Below are positions 16,724 through 26,170 of a stretch of DNA of 64,000 nucleotides, in pieces. Below the pieces are notes generated by a model. The model was not told the DNA's origin and made no database searches. It saw nothing but the letters and a program-made list of their open reading frames with translations. Made by a program: the position numbers and the translations under genes. The stretch covers positions 43,501 to 107,500 of the forward strand of contig NZ_AP021846.1 in NCBI RefSeq assembly GCF_009176705.1, in the 5' to 3' direction. The stretch is from Pseudoalteromonas sp. A25 (GTDB lineage Bacteria; Pseudomonadota; Gammaproteobacteria; Enterobacterales; Alteromonadaceae). How positions within the stretch are numbered: position 1 is the first letter of the stretch; every line of letters starts with the position of its first letter.

Positions 16724-17081
16724 AGCGATGCCAGTCTAAGGTTAATGATACAGAGTCTGCAAATCTTAAAGCATGTGGCTTATCCACTTTAACCTTTGCG
16801 TAGGTAACCGTCGGGTGGCGATGACACTGTGTAAGAATGTCGCTAACCAGCTTTTCTAGAAGCAAGAAGTGACCATCTTCAACTAATTTTATGACTGCCT
16901 TTGTGACAGTTTTGTAATTGAGTGCGTGATCAACTTCATCATGGGTCACGCAAGCGGTGTCTGCAGGGTAGTGGATCTCAATGTTTACTACCACATCTTG
17001 CTTTTTTTCACGCTCTTCAGGGTTAAAGCCAATATAGGTGCGCAACCTTAGGTTTGTGATGTTAATTATGGCATTTTGCAT
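16722..17081 (-). CDS. folX: Dihydroneopterin triphosphate 2'-epimerase FolX
   Basis: Protein of 119 residues closely matching E. coli FolX: IINITNLRLRTYIGFNPEER, IEIHYPADTAC, HALNYKTVTKAVIKLVEDG, LLLEKLVSDIL and DKPHALRFADSVSLTLDW. It epimerises 7,8-dihydroneopterin triphosphate to dihydromonapterin triphosphate. The motif set separates it from the aldolase FolB. It is third in the folM-folE-folX unit (9-base gap from folE), which points to tetrahydromonapterin as the end product. Confidence 0.93.
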   Translation of the reverse strand: MQNAIINITNLRLRTYIGFNPEEREKKQDVVVNIEIHYPADTACVTHDEVDHALNYKTVTKAVIKLVEDGHFLLLEKLVSDILTQCHRHPTVTYAKVKVDKPHALRFADSVSLTLDWHR

Positions 17082-17090
17082 AGGCTATCC

Positions 17091-17645
17091 TTAGTTTTTT
17101 ACCAATTGCAGAAACTCATTACGGGTTTTGGGGTCTTCTCTAAAGTTACCCAACATAACAGAGGTACGCATTTTGGAGTTTTGCTTTTCTACACCACGCA
17201 TCATCATACACATGTGTTTTGCTTCCACGATGACGCCAACACCTTTTGCACCCGTCACTTGCTCGACTGCCTGCGCGATTTGATGCGTGAGCTGCTCTTG
17301 AATTTGGAATCGGCGCGCGTACATGTCTACAATGCGCGCGAACTTTGATAGGCCTAATACTTTCCCGTTCGGGATATATGCAATATGACAACGGCCAACA
17401 AATGGTAGTAGGTGGTGCTCACACATTGAGTACAACTCTATATCTTGTATTAAAACCATGTCATCTGCATCTGAAGTGAATACTGCATTGTTGGTAATTT
17501 CTTCAAGCGTCTCTCGGTAGCCCTTGGTTAAGTACTCCATCGCTTTGGCTGCTCGCTTAGGAGTTTCAAGTAGCCCCTCACGGTTTTCATCTTCTCCTAC
17601 TGCGGCAATAATTTGTTTGTAACTGTTTTTTAAGTTGTCGTGCAT
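17091..17645 (-). CDS. folE: GTP cyclohydrolase I
   Basis: Protein of 184 residues. The zinc and active-site motif [20 protein letters not shown] and the [18 protein letters not shown] segment are intact. It converts GTP to 7,8-dihydroneopterin triphosphate, the first step of folate and monapterin synthesis. It is shorter than E. coli FolE (222), as in the Pseudomonas-type enzymes found with folM and folX. It lies between folM (12-base gap) and folX (9-base gap). Confidence 0.95.
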   Translation of the reverse strand: MHDNLKNSYKQIIAAVGEDENREGLLETPKRAAKAMEYLTKGYRETLEEITNNAVFTSDADDMVLIQDIELYSMCEHHLLPFVGRCHIAYIPNGKVLGLSKFARIVDMYARRFQIQEQLTHQIAQAVEQVTGAKGVGVIVEAKHMCMMMRGVEKQNSKMRTSVMLGNFREDPKTRNEFLQLVKN

Positions 17646-17657
17646 AATAGTCTCTGT

Positions 17658-18365
17658 TTATTTAAGGTGGCGACCGCCATCGACTGGAATTGTGCGTCCA
17701 GTGATGTAGTCGCTGCTCATTAGTAGCTCAACGCTATTTATTATTTCTTTGCAGCCTGGCTCGATACCCATTAAAGATTTTTTTAATGTTTTAGCTTTAT
17801 ACTCTGGCGTGTCATGTTGGTTAAAAATGATCAAGCTTGGTGCAATGGAGTTGACTTTGATATCTGGTGCAAACTTACTTGCAAAAGAGCGAGTTAGGTT
17901 GTCAAGAGCGGCTTTGCTGGCAGCATAAGCAATATGCTTTGGGCTTCCTGTTTCAACCACATAATCTGTTAAATGGATAATGTCACTTACAGCCGAATAC
18001 GCTAAAAGTAAGTCTGCGAGTGCTAAATTAAGCTGATAAGGCACTTTGGCATGAATGCGCATCATGCTATCAAAAAGGCTATCAAAGTCAGGGTTATTTG
18101 CTTCACAATCCCAACTTGATGCGTTGTGAATAACTGCGCGTAATGCTGAGTAATGCGAACGCAAAGTCGTCTCTAATTGCTCGATAGCGTGTGCGTCGCT
18201 AAAATCTATGTTTATGCAGTGCACACCGCTTTGCTCCAACTCATCAATCACATTGTGTCGGGTACGGTATGTTACTACGACAGGCTGTTTTGCTGCTACG
18301 AAATGCTGTGCCATAGCCAATCCGATGCGCTGCCCAGCGCCAGTGATCAAAATCGGTGCGGTCAT
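17658..18365 (-). CDS. folM: Dihydromonapterin reductase FolM
   Basis: Short-chain dehydrogenase of 235 residues: N-terminal nucleotide motif TGAGQRIGLAMAQHF (TGxxxRIG, typical of pteridine reductase-like FolM), active-site YAASKAAL, and C-terminal ITGRTIPVDGGRHLK. It reduces dihydromonapterin to tetrahydromonapterin with NADPH. Start ATG at 18365 with GAGGAT about 11 bases upstream. It leads the folM-folE-folX operon. Function follows from the combination of three pterin genes, which matches the known Pseudomonas arrangement. Confidence 0.9.
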   Translation of the reverse strand: MTAPILITGAGQRIGLAMAQHFVAAKQPVVVTYRTRHNVIDELEQSGVHCINIDFSDAHAIEQLETTLRSHYSALRAVIHNASSWDCEANNPDFDSLFDSMMRIHAKVPYQLNLALADLLLAYSAVSDIIHLTDYVVETGSPKHIAYAASKAALDNLTRSFASKFAPDIKVNSIAPSLIIFNQHDTPEYKAKTLKKSLMGIEPGCKEIINSVELLMSSDYITGRTIPVDGGRHLK

Positions 18366-18408
18366 GTAGACGTCTTATCCTCTGAAAAATATCAATAAGT
18401 TAACTATA

Positions 18409-18423
18409 ACGTAATTTTTACGT
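18409..18423. promoter_or_regulatory. Palindrome ACGTAA-TTT-TTACGT upstream of folM
   Basis: A perfect 6+6 inverted repeat 44 bases upstream of the folM start, placed where promoter and operator would be expected. It does not match the TyrR/PhhR box (TGTAAA-N6-TTTACA) or a CRP site, so the binding protein is unknown. Short palindromes also arise by chance in AT-rich DNA. Confidence 0.3.
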
Positions 18424-18693
18424 CATGTTGTGATTTGTCGATCACATGAACGCTATAGATATTTGTTTGATGGTAAATTTTGCATAAATAACCAAGACCC
18501 CAATGAATGAATTTGAGTGCTAGCTTTAGCAAAGCGCAACGATACATAGTGATGTAGCGTTACGAAATAGTGAGATTTCCGATGTGTTGTTCAGCGCTCC
18601 TGATTTAAAAACAGTGCTCTAATATTTAGAGAGTTGGCATGATTTTATTTAAGTGTTTACCAAGGAAGCTAGATATTGTAGCTAGGCTGAAAT

Positions 18694-18727
18694 AAAAAAC
18701 ACACTGCCATGTTAGCTGCAGTGTGTT
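18694..18727 (-). terminator. Rho-independent terminator of nadE
   Basis: AACACACTGC (18699-18708) and GCAGTGTGTT (18718-18727) form a 10-bp stem. Read on the minus strand it is followed by TTTTTTATTTC. It lies 36 bases after the nadE stop. Confidence 0.85.
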
Positions 18728-18763
18728 GTCCTTAGTACGAAAAACCTGATAACTGCCTAAGTG

Positions 18764-19600
18764 TTATAAAGCGTCGTAAACCGTAGGGATCGCTTGTCTC
18801 TTGTGCTGAGTACGCTCATAAATTGCAATCAATTTTTCTTCAACGCTCGGGGCGACATCTCTGCCTTCCAAAAAGTCATCAATTTGGTCATAACTTAGTC
18901 CGAGCGCTTCCTCGTCAGTTAAACCAGGTCTGTCGCACTCTAAATCGGCTGTTGGCGCTTTAGTTACTAGCTCAACAGGCGCATTTAAATGCGCAGCTAA
19001 ACTGCGAACCTGGCGTTTGGATAAACCAAACAAAGGCGCTAAGTCACAGGCTCCATCTCCAAACTTGGTATAAAAGCCGGTGATATTCTCGGCGCTGTGA
19101 TCTGTGCCAACAACGAGGCCGTGAGTCAGCCCTGCAATTTCATATTGAGCCACCATACGTTGGCGGGCTTTTACGTTGCCTTTCACAAAATCGACGGAAG
19201 TTGGCGCGGGGATCGACAATTGAGATGAGTGCATTGCGTGCATTGCTTGTTCATGCATCGCATCGACTGCAGGTTTAATATTAACCGTAATGCGTTGCGA
19301 GGGTTTGATAAAATCTAAAGCAAGTTGTGCTTCTTCTTCATCTGCTTGCACGCCATATGGTAAACGCATTGCAATAAACTGATATCGGTCAGTATCGTGC
19401 TCCGCATTAAGTTCATCTACTGCTAGTTGGCAAAGTCTACCGCATGTTGAAGAGTCAACACCGCCACTTATGCCTAAAACTAGGGTTTGGCAGTGTGCTG
19501 AAACTAAGCGTTGTTTAATAAAATTAATTCTACGAGTGATCTCATATGCCACATCTATTTGTGGCTGTACTTGCATTTCTGCCAGTATCGCTTGGCGCAT
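18764..19600 (-). CDS. nadE: Ammonia-dependent NAD+ synthetase
   Basis: Protein of 278 residues, same length class as E. coli NadE (275). The ATP pyrophosphatase loop [15 protein letters not shown] is intact, as are [36 protein letters not shown] and [20 protein letters not shown]. It amidates nicotinate adenine dinucleotide using ammonia. There is no N-terminal glutaminase domain, so it is the ammonia-dependent type. It lies 58 bases downstream of yceH on the same strand. Confidence 0.95.
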   Translation of the reverse strand: MRQAILAEMQVQPQIDVAYEITRRINFIKQRLVSAHCQTLVLGISGGVDSSTCGRLCQLAVDELNAEHDTDRYQFIAMRLPYGVQADEEEAQLALDFIKPSQRITVNIKPAVDAMHEQAMHAMHSSQLSIPAPTSVDFVKGNVKARQRMVAQYEIAGLTHGLVVGTDHSAENITGFYTKFGDGACDLAPLFGLSKRQVRSLAAHLNAPVELVTKAPTADLECDRPGLTDEEALGLSYDQIDDFLEGRDVAPSVEEKLIAIYERTQHKRQAIPTVYDAL

Positions 19601-19658
19601 TTTGTGCTCCTCATTGCCAATGCTGTTTGGGATTATTATGTTGTGATTGGCTTTTAAT

Positions 19659-20282
19659 TTAAAGCCCCAAGTGTTGTTTGATGTCTGCGAGTTCTTTTTT
19701 AAGTAGCTCTATTTCTAATAGTAATGCGTCTAACTCTGGCGTTTCTAGCTCTTTGTGAGGGGGCGCTGTGTTCGTGGCCAAGTGTTCCGTATTTTGAAAC
19801 AAGTGTACATAGCGACTTTCACGTTTGCCAGGTTCACGAGCAAGCTTCTTTACGAAGCCTTCAGTTTGTAGTTTTTCTAACGCCTGCTCTACTTCACTTA
19901 CATGAGTAAAGTTAGCCAACCTCGCACTGCGAGTACGTAATTCACCCGGCGTCTGCGCGCCTCTTAACAATAGCAGGCAAACAATGGCTCTTTGTTGCTC
20001 GCTAAATTGCATACGGCTAAATTCGGTGTTGCAAAATCGATGGGCATATTTATCGACTCGTCCAGATAGTCCTTCATCGATTGTAACAATATGCTTTGAT
20101 TTTAGCGTCTCGACGGCGTCTATCACCTGCGATTCTGTTAGGCTCATGACTGGGTCACGATTGGACTTTTGATTACAGGCGTTTGTTAGTGCGTTGAGCG
20201 ACAATGGGTAATGCTCGGCAGTGGTTGTTTGTTTTTCTAGTAGACAGCCAACGATACGCTGCTCAACTTCACTTAATTCCAT
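19659..20282 (-). CDS. yceH: YceH family protein (DUF480)
   Basis: Protein of 207 residues from ATG 20282; GTG at 20294 is an alternative start four codons upstream. [50 protein letters not shown] and [16 protein letters not shown] match YceH closely. The fold is a tandem winged helix of unknown function. A C-terminal coiled-coil-like tail ([20 protein letters not shown]) follows. It is read after the hybrid kinase (24-base gap) and before nadE. Confidence 0.9.
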   Translation of the reverse strand: MELSEVEQRIVGCLLEKQTTTAEHYPLSLNALTNACNQKSNRDPVMSLTESQVIDAVETLKSKHIVTIDEGLSGRVDKYAHRFCNTEFSRMQFSEQQRAIVCLLLLRGAQTPGELRTRSARLANFTHVSEVEQALEKLQTEGFVKKLAREPGKRESRYVHLFQNTEHLATNTAPPHKELETPELDALLLEIELLKKELADIKQHLGL

Positions 20283-20306
20283 ATCTATGCTCACGATGTT
20301 TTTTTA

Positions 20307-23300
20307 TCACTGTACGCTATTGGTACTGTTTTGTTTAGCTTCATTTTGCCAATGCCTTAGCTTTTCCTCAAGTTCATTTACTTTTATCGGTTTAGAGACA
20401 TAATCGTCCATGCCCGCTGCAAGACACTTTTGTCTGTCTCCTTGCATCGCGTTAGCTGTAAGTGCAATTATCGGAGTGTGCTTATGTTGCTCTCCAACAC
20501 CACCACTGCGAATTAAATGGGTTGCTTGATAGCCGTCAAGCTCGGGCATAAGGCAGTCCATTAAAATAACATCGTAAGGACGTTTTCTCTCTTTTAAGTG
20601 CTCAGTGGCTTGTAACCCATCTTCTTTACATTGAGCGTTAATACCGAATCGGCTTAAAAGTTTCAGTGCAACAGTTTGGTTTACTTTATTGTCTTCTACT
20701 AATAACACGTCTAGGTTGCTAATATCTGAGGTTATATCATCATCGCTAGGGTGCTCATATGTCTCAATTTGGCAAAGCTTGAGCATATCTGTGGGGGTTA
20801 AAGGTCTTAGCAGCGTTAGGCTTGGCTGCAATGGTAAAAACTCAGTATCGGTTATTAGCCGATTGCTTAGTACCGCAAAGTTTGCTTTTGATGATTGCTG
20901 TAAATGATGTAGTTTCTCTCGTTGTGCGTGTGATGCGGTTGCTAATTGCTCAGCAGCGATAATCAACGCAGGATGAGTTAATTGGTTATTATCAATATAC
21001 TCTAACGTATTTGCGATTGATTCAGTATGGAGCAATGACATTCCCCAGATGTCAAACAGATAGTGTTTTTTTGACTCTGTCATGAGTAATGGGTCTACAA
21101 TGATCAAGGCGTCACAGTTAAATGTTTTGGGTGATACTGGTTGAGGTTCATGCAGTTCGATATAAAAGCTGAACGTGCTACCTACGTCAACTTTACTGTA
21201 AGCGTTAAGATTGCCCCCTAAAAGCTCGCACAGTTGACGTGCAATAGTGAGTCCTAATCCTGTCCCACCAAACTTGCGCGTAGTTGAAATATCAGCTTGG
21301 GTAAAAGAATCAAAAATTTTACTCAGTTGAGACTTACTAATACCCACTCCAGTATCTTCAATATTGCACCATAGGCGAGTATGTTGTGCTTGTTCTTCTG
21401 TGTAACAAGTCAGTGTAACCGTGCCATTCTCAGTGAACTTAATCGCGTTGCTCAACAGGTTGTTAAGTACTTGTTTTAGTCGGTGAGGGTCTGTTTTGGC
21501 GCACTCTACTTTGAGGTTATGCGTATCAAGAATTAGCCTTGTCTGTTGCTCTTGTGCTTTGGGGGCGAAGTTACTGATACTGTCGCTTATCACTTGGACT
21601 AAATCGCATTCAATAATATCCACTTGCAGCTTGCCCGCCTCAATTTTAGAAAAGTCTAAAATGTCATTAATAATGGTAAGTAAGGATTCTGCTGAGTTTT
21701 TTGCCAGTTGTAGGTGATGTGTTTGTGATGGTGATAGTTGGGAGTGGGTTACTACCTCTAACATACCTAGCACGCCATTTAACGGAGTGCGTATTTCATG
21801 ACTCATGCTAGCTAAAAATTCAGATTTCATTTTCGCTGATTGTTGGGCAAGTTGCTTTTCCATCACAGCTTGCTGGCGTGCTTGTTGTTGTTCTCTACTC
21901 GCAAATAAGCTGCCTAAAGTTGCCGCAACAGCGCGTATAAGTTTTTCATCTGTATTGTCCCATGCAACATGAGGGTGCCTGTATTCAGCGCATAAAAAGC
22001 CAATTGCATGTCCCTTGTATGCAATGCTACATCCAAATATAGCGTTCACTTCATAGGGGCTCAAATAAGTATCTCTGAGCTCTTGCGTACAGGGGTGGGT
22101 GTGTGCAAAGTTCGCCGAGATTATTTGCTGTTTGAAAATTGCTGCGAAAAGTTCGGGCAATTGTTTTTTTCGCCAAGGGGGAAAGTATTGCAAGTCTTCT
22201 TCACGCGTATTACTAAAAGCCGTAGGTATAAGCAAAGAACCATCGGCATTGAGCAGCCAAATACTCGCTCTTTGCGCTGCTAACCCTTCGCATACTATTT
22301 TGATTGCGATTCGTTGCGCAGGCTCGAGCTTTAAGTTTAATACCGCCTCATGGCTGCTTAAACGCGCGAGTAGTTCATTGTTTTTGGCAACTTTATTGTG
22401 CTCAATCTCAAGGCATTTTCGGTCATGGATATTCTGCACTGAGCCATAGAGCTGGCTAGTATACTTCCCATGCCTAACCGCTCTTCCTTTGACCAGCAGC
22501 CAACGTTCATTGCCTTGAGCTGTTTTTATTAACATTTCTTGCTCAAAATCTATGCCTTTCTTTATTGCGCTATCAAAAGTGTCTTGCATTAACCGACGTT
22601 GCGCACCAGCAACAAAAAACTCGGTTGTCGCAATCCACGATGGTTTGTAGTTGGTTGGCACCTCAAAGATTTCTTTAGTGACTTCAGACCAAGAAATATT
22701 TCGCGTTTTTAAGTTGATGGTCCACGCTCCAACTTCAGCTAAGGCCCCCATGCTGCTTAATGAATGAGCGTTGTCTTGTAATTGCTCTAACAGTCGATTA
22801 AAAAATATGAATGCAGTAATGAATAGTAAAATGATGGTGGCCAAAGCGAGGCGAAATGGCCAAATTGTTGCACTTTTTGGTTGCCAACCACCTCTAGGGT
22901 AGACATACAGTTTCCATTGCCCTGCTGCCACTGCAATATTAAAAGTCAGCGGATCTTCGAGCACGATGCTACTGTCTCCGTAAAAAAACTCACCTTGTTT
23001 ATTTTTACTGTTGCGTCCTTGTACGGCGACATCGTAGTGATTTTTTAAGTCCTCTAATCGGGCTTTTGCAAAGAGCGCTTTAATGTCTATAACGACAGAG
23101 AGTAACCCCCAGAAATTAGCGTTTTTATCCGTTACTGGTACGCGTGCGATCAGGGCTTTTCCGCCTTGTAATAGCTCTAACGGGCCTGCAAGTATGATTT
23201 CCCCCGAATCTCTAGCTTCAATTGCTTCAATACTTTGTGTTGGGTGGGTTAAGTAGTTAAGGCCAAGAGCTTTCTCGTTGCCTTTGAGAGGATATATAAA

Positions 23301-23645
23301 TTGCAAAAGCATATCGGGGGCAGCACCGATATTTCTAAGTACGCCGCTGGAGCGAAATAAAGGATCAGCAATGCGCTCAAAAGTTGCTTGCGTGAGCTGC
23401 TCTTCTTGCGCAACTGCAATGGCGAGCCCTCTGACCAATTGTATATTCGTTGCCAGAATACCTTCAATCTGCGTACGATAGACATTAACTGTTTCGTAAG
23501 TTCTACTTTTTTCTTCTTGTACTAGCTTGTTGTAATTAACAGTATCAACGTACCAGCCAAAGGCAACAATCGCACCAAGTAATAGCCAAAAGCTAATTTT
23601 GATGGACTGCGTCTTCCTTGGTGCATTCGACAGATTTGCAAACAT
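20307..23645 (-). CDS. Hybrid sensor histidine kinase: CHASE, PAS, GAF, HisKA, HATPase, degenerate and intact receivers
   Basis: Protein of 1112 residues. It has a first transmembrane helix (about 15-35) and a CHASE-like sensor (about 45-260), then a second helix (about 270-290, FRLALATIILLFITAFIFF). PAS (about 300-410, WTINLKTRNISWS) and GAF (about 430-575) domains follow. HisKA has H616 in [12 protein letters not shown] and the HATPase has GGTGLGLTIARQL. A receiver-like segment lacks the acceptor Asp (about 845-957). The last receiver is intact, with D1030 in VILMDCLMPELDG. There is no Hpt. Signals likely come from both the periplasm and cytoplasm. It is upstream of yceH and nadE. Confidence 0.88.
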   Translation of the reverse strand: MFANLSNAPRKTQSIKISFWLLLGAIVAFGWYVDTVNYNKLVQEEKSRTYETVNVYRTQIEGILATNIQLVRGLAIAVAQEEQLTQATFERIADPLFRSSGVLRNIGAAPDMLLQFIYPLKGNEKALGLNYLTHPTQSIEAIEARDSGEIILAGPLELLQGGKALIARVPVTDKNANFWGLLSVVIDIKALFAKARLEDLKNHYDVAVQGRNSKNKQGEFFYGDSSIVLEDPLTFNIAVAAGQWKLYVYPRGGWQPKSATIWPFRLALATIILLFITAFIFFNRLLEQLQDNAHSLSSMGALAEVGAWTINLKTRNISWSEVTKEIFEVPTNYKPSWIATTEFFVAGAQRRLMQDTFDSAIKKGIDFEQEMLIKTAQGNERWLLVKGRAVRHGKYTSQLYGSVQNIHDRKCLEIEHNKVAKNNELLARLSSHEAVLNLKLEPAQRIAIKIVCEGLAAQRASIWLLNADGSLLIPTAFSNTREEDLQYFPPWRKKQLPELFAAIFKQQIISANFAHTHPCTQELRDTYLSPYEVNAIFGCSIAYKGHAIGFLCAEYRHPHVAWDNTDEKLIRAVAATLGSLFASREQQQARQQAVMEKQLAQQSAKMKSEFLASMSHEIRTPLNGVLGMLEVVTHSQLSPSQTHHLQLAKNSAESLLTIINDILDFSKIEAGKLQVDIIECDLVQVISDSISNFAPKAQEQQTRLILDTHNLKVECAKTDPHRLKQVLNNLLSNAIKFTENGTVTLTCYTEEQAQHTRLWCNIEDTGVGISKSQLSKIFDSFTQADISTTRKFGGTGLGLTIARQLCELLGGNLNAYSKVDVGSTFSFYIELHEPQPVSPKTFNCDALIIVDPLLMTESKKHYLFDIWGMSLLHTESIANTLEYIDNNQLTHPALIIAAEQLATASHAQREKLHHLQQSSKANFAVLSNRLITDTEFLPLQPSLTLLRPLTPTDMLKLCQIETYEHPSDDDITSDISNLDVLLVEDNKVNQTVALKLLSRFGINAQCKEDGLQATEHLKERKRPYDVILMDCLMPELDGYQATHLIRSGGVGEQHKHTPIIALTANAMQGDRQKCLAAGMDDYVSKPIKVNELEEKLRHWQNEAKQNSTNSVQ

Positions 23646-23869
23646 TACTTATCGAGAGTTATTGAACGTCTGATAACTATAGACCACTGCGTATTTTATA
23701 AACAGCCAGATAGGAGAATAAAATAGTGATTATTGTAACTATTGAGTTTTATAAATGCTTGGTAGTTATGGCAAGTTTTGTTGATTTTAACTACTGTAAA
23801 TGGGCAATAAGCTAAATGTCATAAATGGCTGTTTAAACTAAGAACTCATCAATATAAAGAGAAAAGGAT

Positions 23870-26167
23870 ATGCTTAAGTTACTCAAGTGGATACTAGCGG
23901 TTACCATAGTTATTGTAGTTGCGCTTACGGCAACGTTATATGGTGTACTTTCGTTAAGTTTGCCCCAACTTGATGGGAAACAAGTCAGTAAAGGGGTGGC
24001 TTCTGAGGTCGCTATAAATCGCGACGAGTTGGGGCAGGCAGTTATTCATGCTGATAATCGTCAAGATGCTGCATATGGTCTGGGGTATGCACATGGTCAA
24101 GACCGATTTTTTCAAATGGATTTATTACGGCGAAGTGCCGCGGGTGAGCTAAGCGAGTTATTTGGTGACGCTGCCGTACAGCTTGACGAACGAATGCGTT
24201 TTCATCAATTCAGAAAGCGCAGTGAACTTATTGTGAAGGCGCTCCCTGAGCGCCATAGGCTGGTCTTACAAGCTTACGCGCTAGGAGTCAACGAAGGCAG
24301 GTTGCAAGCAGGGTTTGATAGCTTTGAATACTTGTTAACGGGAGCCCCACAATTAGCTTGGCGGTCTGAAGATAGTATTCTGGTTATTTTTGCGATGTAT
24401 TTAGACTTGCAAGCCGCTACCTTCCAGCGTGATCAGGCGCTGATTCAGCTTGAAAGTCTATTTACAGAGAAGATGAGGCGGTTTCTAACCCAGCCAAGCC
24501 AATATCAGGCTGCCTTAGATGGCTCGAAACTACCACCATCACCTATTTTACCTCCTGAGCTGAATGAAACAGGGCAGCACGCACAGGTAACAGATATTAT
24601 TTCCCTACCACACTTTGGTAGTAACAATTGGGCGGTTACAGGGCAACTCACCCAGACAGGAAAAGGCATGTTATCTGATGACATGCACTTGGGGTTGAAT
24701 GTGCCTGCCATTTGGTATCGTGCGCAGCTTAACTACAAAGAGAATGGCAAGGCTGTTCAGGTAACCGGTGTATCCTTACCTGGGGCTCCCTCTATTGTGG
24801 TGGGGAGTAATGACAATATAGCTTGGGGTTTTACCAACGGCTATTTGGATACAGCTGACTGGATAGAGTTGGATGAACAGGCAAAAACGTGGGTTGTGAC
24901 TGAGCAAATCGCACTGCCTAAAGGGGCTATGCATCAGTACCAACTGACAATGAGTGAGTTCGGTCCAGTTAAGTATTTTAATGGCAAAAATTACGCTCTG
25001 AGCTGGGTGGCACATCAACCCTATGCTGTTAACTTGAATTTATTAGCATTAGAGCAGGCCGACTCGGTAGCTGATGCGATGCGTTTAGCGCCTGCGGTTG
25101 GTATTCCAGTACAAAACCTGATGGTGGTAGATGCGCAAGGTAGCGCAGGTTGGCAGCCTATTGGGGCGCTCCCTGCGCGAACAAACCCTTCAGAAGTTGC
25201 AATCAAAAAGAAGGAGTATTCACCGTTGTGGCAACAGAATGAAGTCAGTAGACCGAGAGTACTCAACCCTGAAAAACACAGGCTTTGGAGTGCCAACGCT
25301 CGGGTGGTGTCTGCTGTTGAACATCAGCGTTTTGGAGATGGTGGATATGCGCTTGGGGCAAGAGCGCAGCAGATCAGAGATAGATTACATGAAAAGTCGC
25401 AATTTTCAGAACCCGATTTCAATCAACTACAACAAGACAATGAAGCGCGATTTCTTGCGCCATGGCATACACATCTAACGCAATTACTAAGTGCTACAAC
25501 GCAGCTTCAAGCTCGCTACAACAACGATTTAAAACATTTAGAAAATTGGCAGGGGTGTGCATGCGCATCATCAGTTGGTTATACGCTTGTTCAGCGCTTT
25601 AGAGAAGCACTGATCAATGAGGTATTCGCACCAATAGAAGATGAAATGTTGTTGCATGACAGCTCGTTAAAATATATTAAAAATTACCTTGAACCCGGGC
25701 TTTGGCAATTGCTAAATAGCCAGCCGGAAAGTTGGTTAAATGGCCACAAGGACTGGCGTAGCTTACAATTGAGTGCATACGAGCAAGCTAAACAGCGACT
25801 TTCTCAACAGCATGGTACTGATCTGGCTGCTTGGCGCTGGGGAGAAGTGAATGCTTTATACGTGCAGCATCCGTTTAGCCAGCAGCTCCCGATATTAGGT
25901 GGTATGCTAGATATGCCAAAAGTCAGTGGATTTGGCGATACCTTCATGCCAGCAGTGCAACAACCTGACTTTGGGGCATCGCAGCGCTTTATTGCACAGC
26001 CCGGTGCTTTAGACAACGCGATTATGACGGTTGCTGGTGGACAAAGTGGCCATCCACTTTCGCCATTTTATCGGGCTGGCTTTGAGGCCTATGCGCAGGG
26101 CGAGGCGACCCCTTTATTACCGGGTGCAATAATGCATCAAATTAGGATATTGCCAGAACCCGATTAG
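23870..26167 (+). CDS. Penicillin acylase family Ntn hydrolase
   Basis: Precursor of 765 residues. An N-terminal hydrophobic helix (LLKWILAVTIVIVVALTATLY) acts as signal or anchor. The alpha part has GLGYAHGQDRFFQMDLLRR; the autocleavage site is GSNNWAV with S251 as the future N-terminal nucleophile of the beta chain. Further family landmarks are SLPGAPSIVVGSNDNIAWGFTN and the C-terminal GGQSGHPLSPFY. Relatives include penicillin G acylase and acyl-homoserine-lactone acylases such as PvdQ and QuiP; the substrate cannot be told from sequence. Predicted periplasmic. The stop lies 3 bases from the stop of a convergent diguanylate cyclase gene. Confidence 0.88.
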   Translation: MLKLLKWILAVTIVIVVALTATLYGVLSLSLPQLDGKQVSKGVASEVAINRDELGQAVIHADNRQDAAYGLGYAHGQDRFFQMDLLRRSAAGELSELFGDAAVQLDERMRFHQFRKRSELIVKALPERHRLVLQAYALGVNEGRLQAGFDSFEYLLTGAPQLAWRSEDSILVIFAMYLDLQAATFQRDQALIQLESLFTEKMRRFLTQPSQYQAALDGSKLPPSPILPPELNETGQHAQVTDIISLPHFGSNNWAVTGQLTQTGKGMLSDDMHLGLNVPAIWYRAQLNYKENGKAVQVTGVSLPGAPSIVVGSNDNIAWGFTNGYLDTADWIELDEQAKTWVVTEQIALPKGAMHQYQLTMSEFGPVKYFNGKNYALSWVAHQPYAVNLNLLALEQADSVADAMRLAPAVGIPVQNLMVVDAQGSAGWQPIGALPARTNPSEVAIKKKEYSPLWQQNEVSRPRVLNPEKHRLWSANARVVSAVEHQRFGDGGYALGARAQQIRDRLHEKSQFSEPDFNQLQQDNEARFLAPWHTHLTQLLSATTQLQARYNNDLKHLENWQGCACASSVGYTLVQRFREALINEVFAPIEDEMLLHDSSLKYIKNYLEPGLWQLLNSQPESWLNGHKDWRSLQLSAYEQAKQRLSQQHGTDLAAWRWGEVNALYVQHPFSQQLPILGGMLDMPKVSGFGDTFMPAVQQPDFGASQRFIAQPGALDNAIMTVAGGQSGHPLSPFYRAGFEAYAQGEATPLLPGAIMHQIRILPEPD

Positions 26168-26170
26168 AGC

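Larger units (their letters stand above)
18366..18763. other. Intergenic region between nadE and folM
   Basis: 398 bases with both flanking genes on the minus strand. It holds the folM promoter region, including a short perfect palindrome (listed), and near its left end the terminator of nadE (listed). The central part (about 18430-18690) shows no frame or RNA I can support. Confidence 0.5.

Noticed and set aside
18431..18449. CRP-like TGTGA/TCACA halves upstream of folM
   Set aside because: The halves are separated by 8 bases, not 6.
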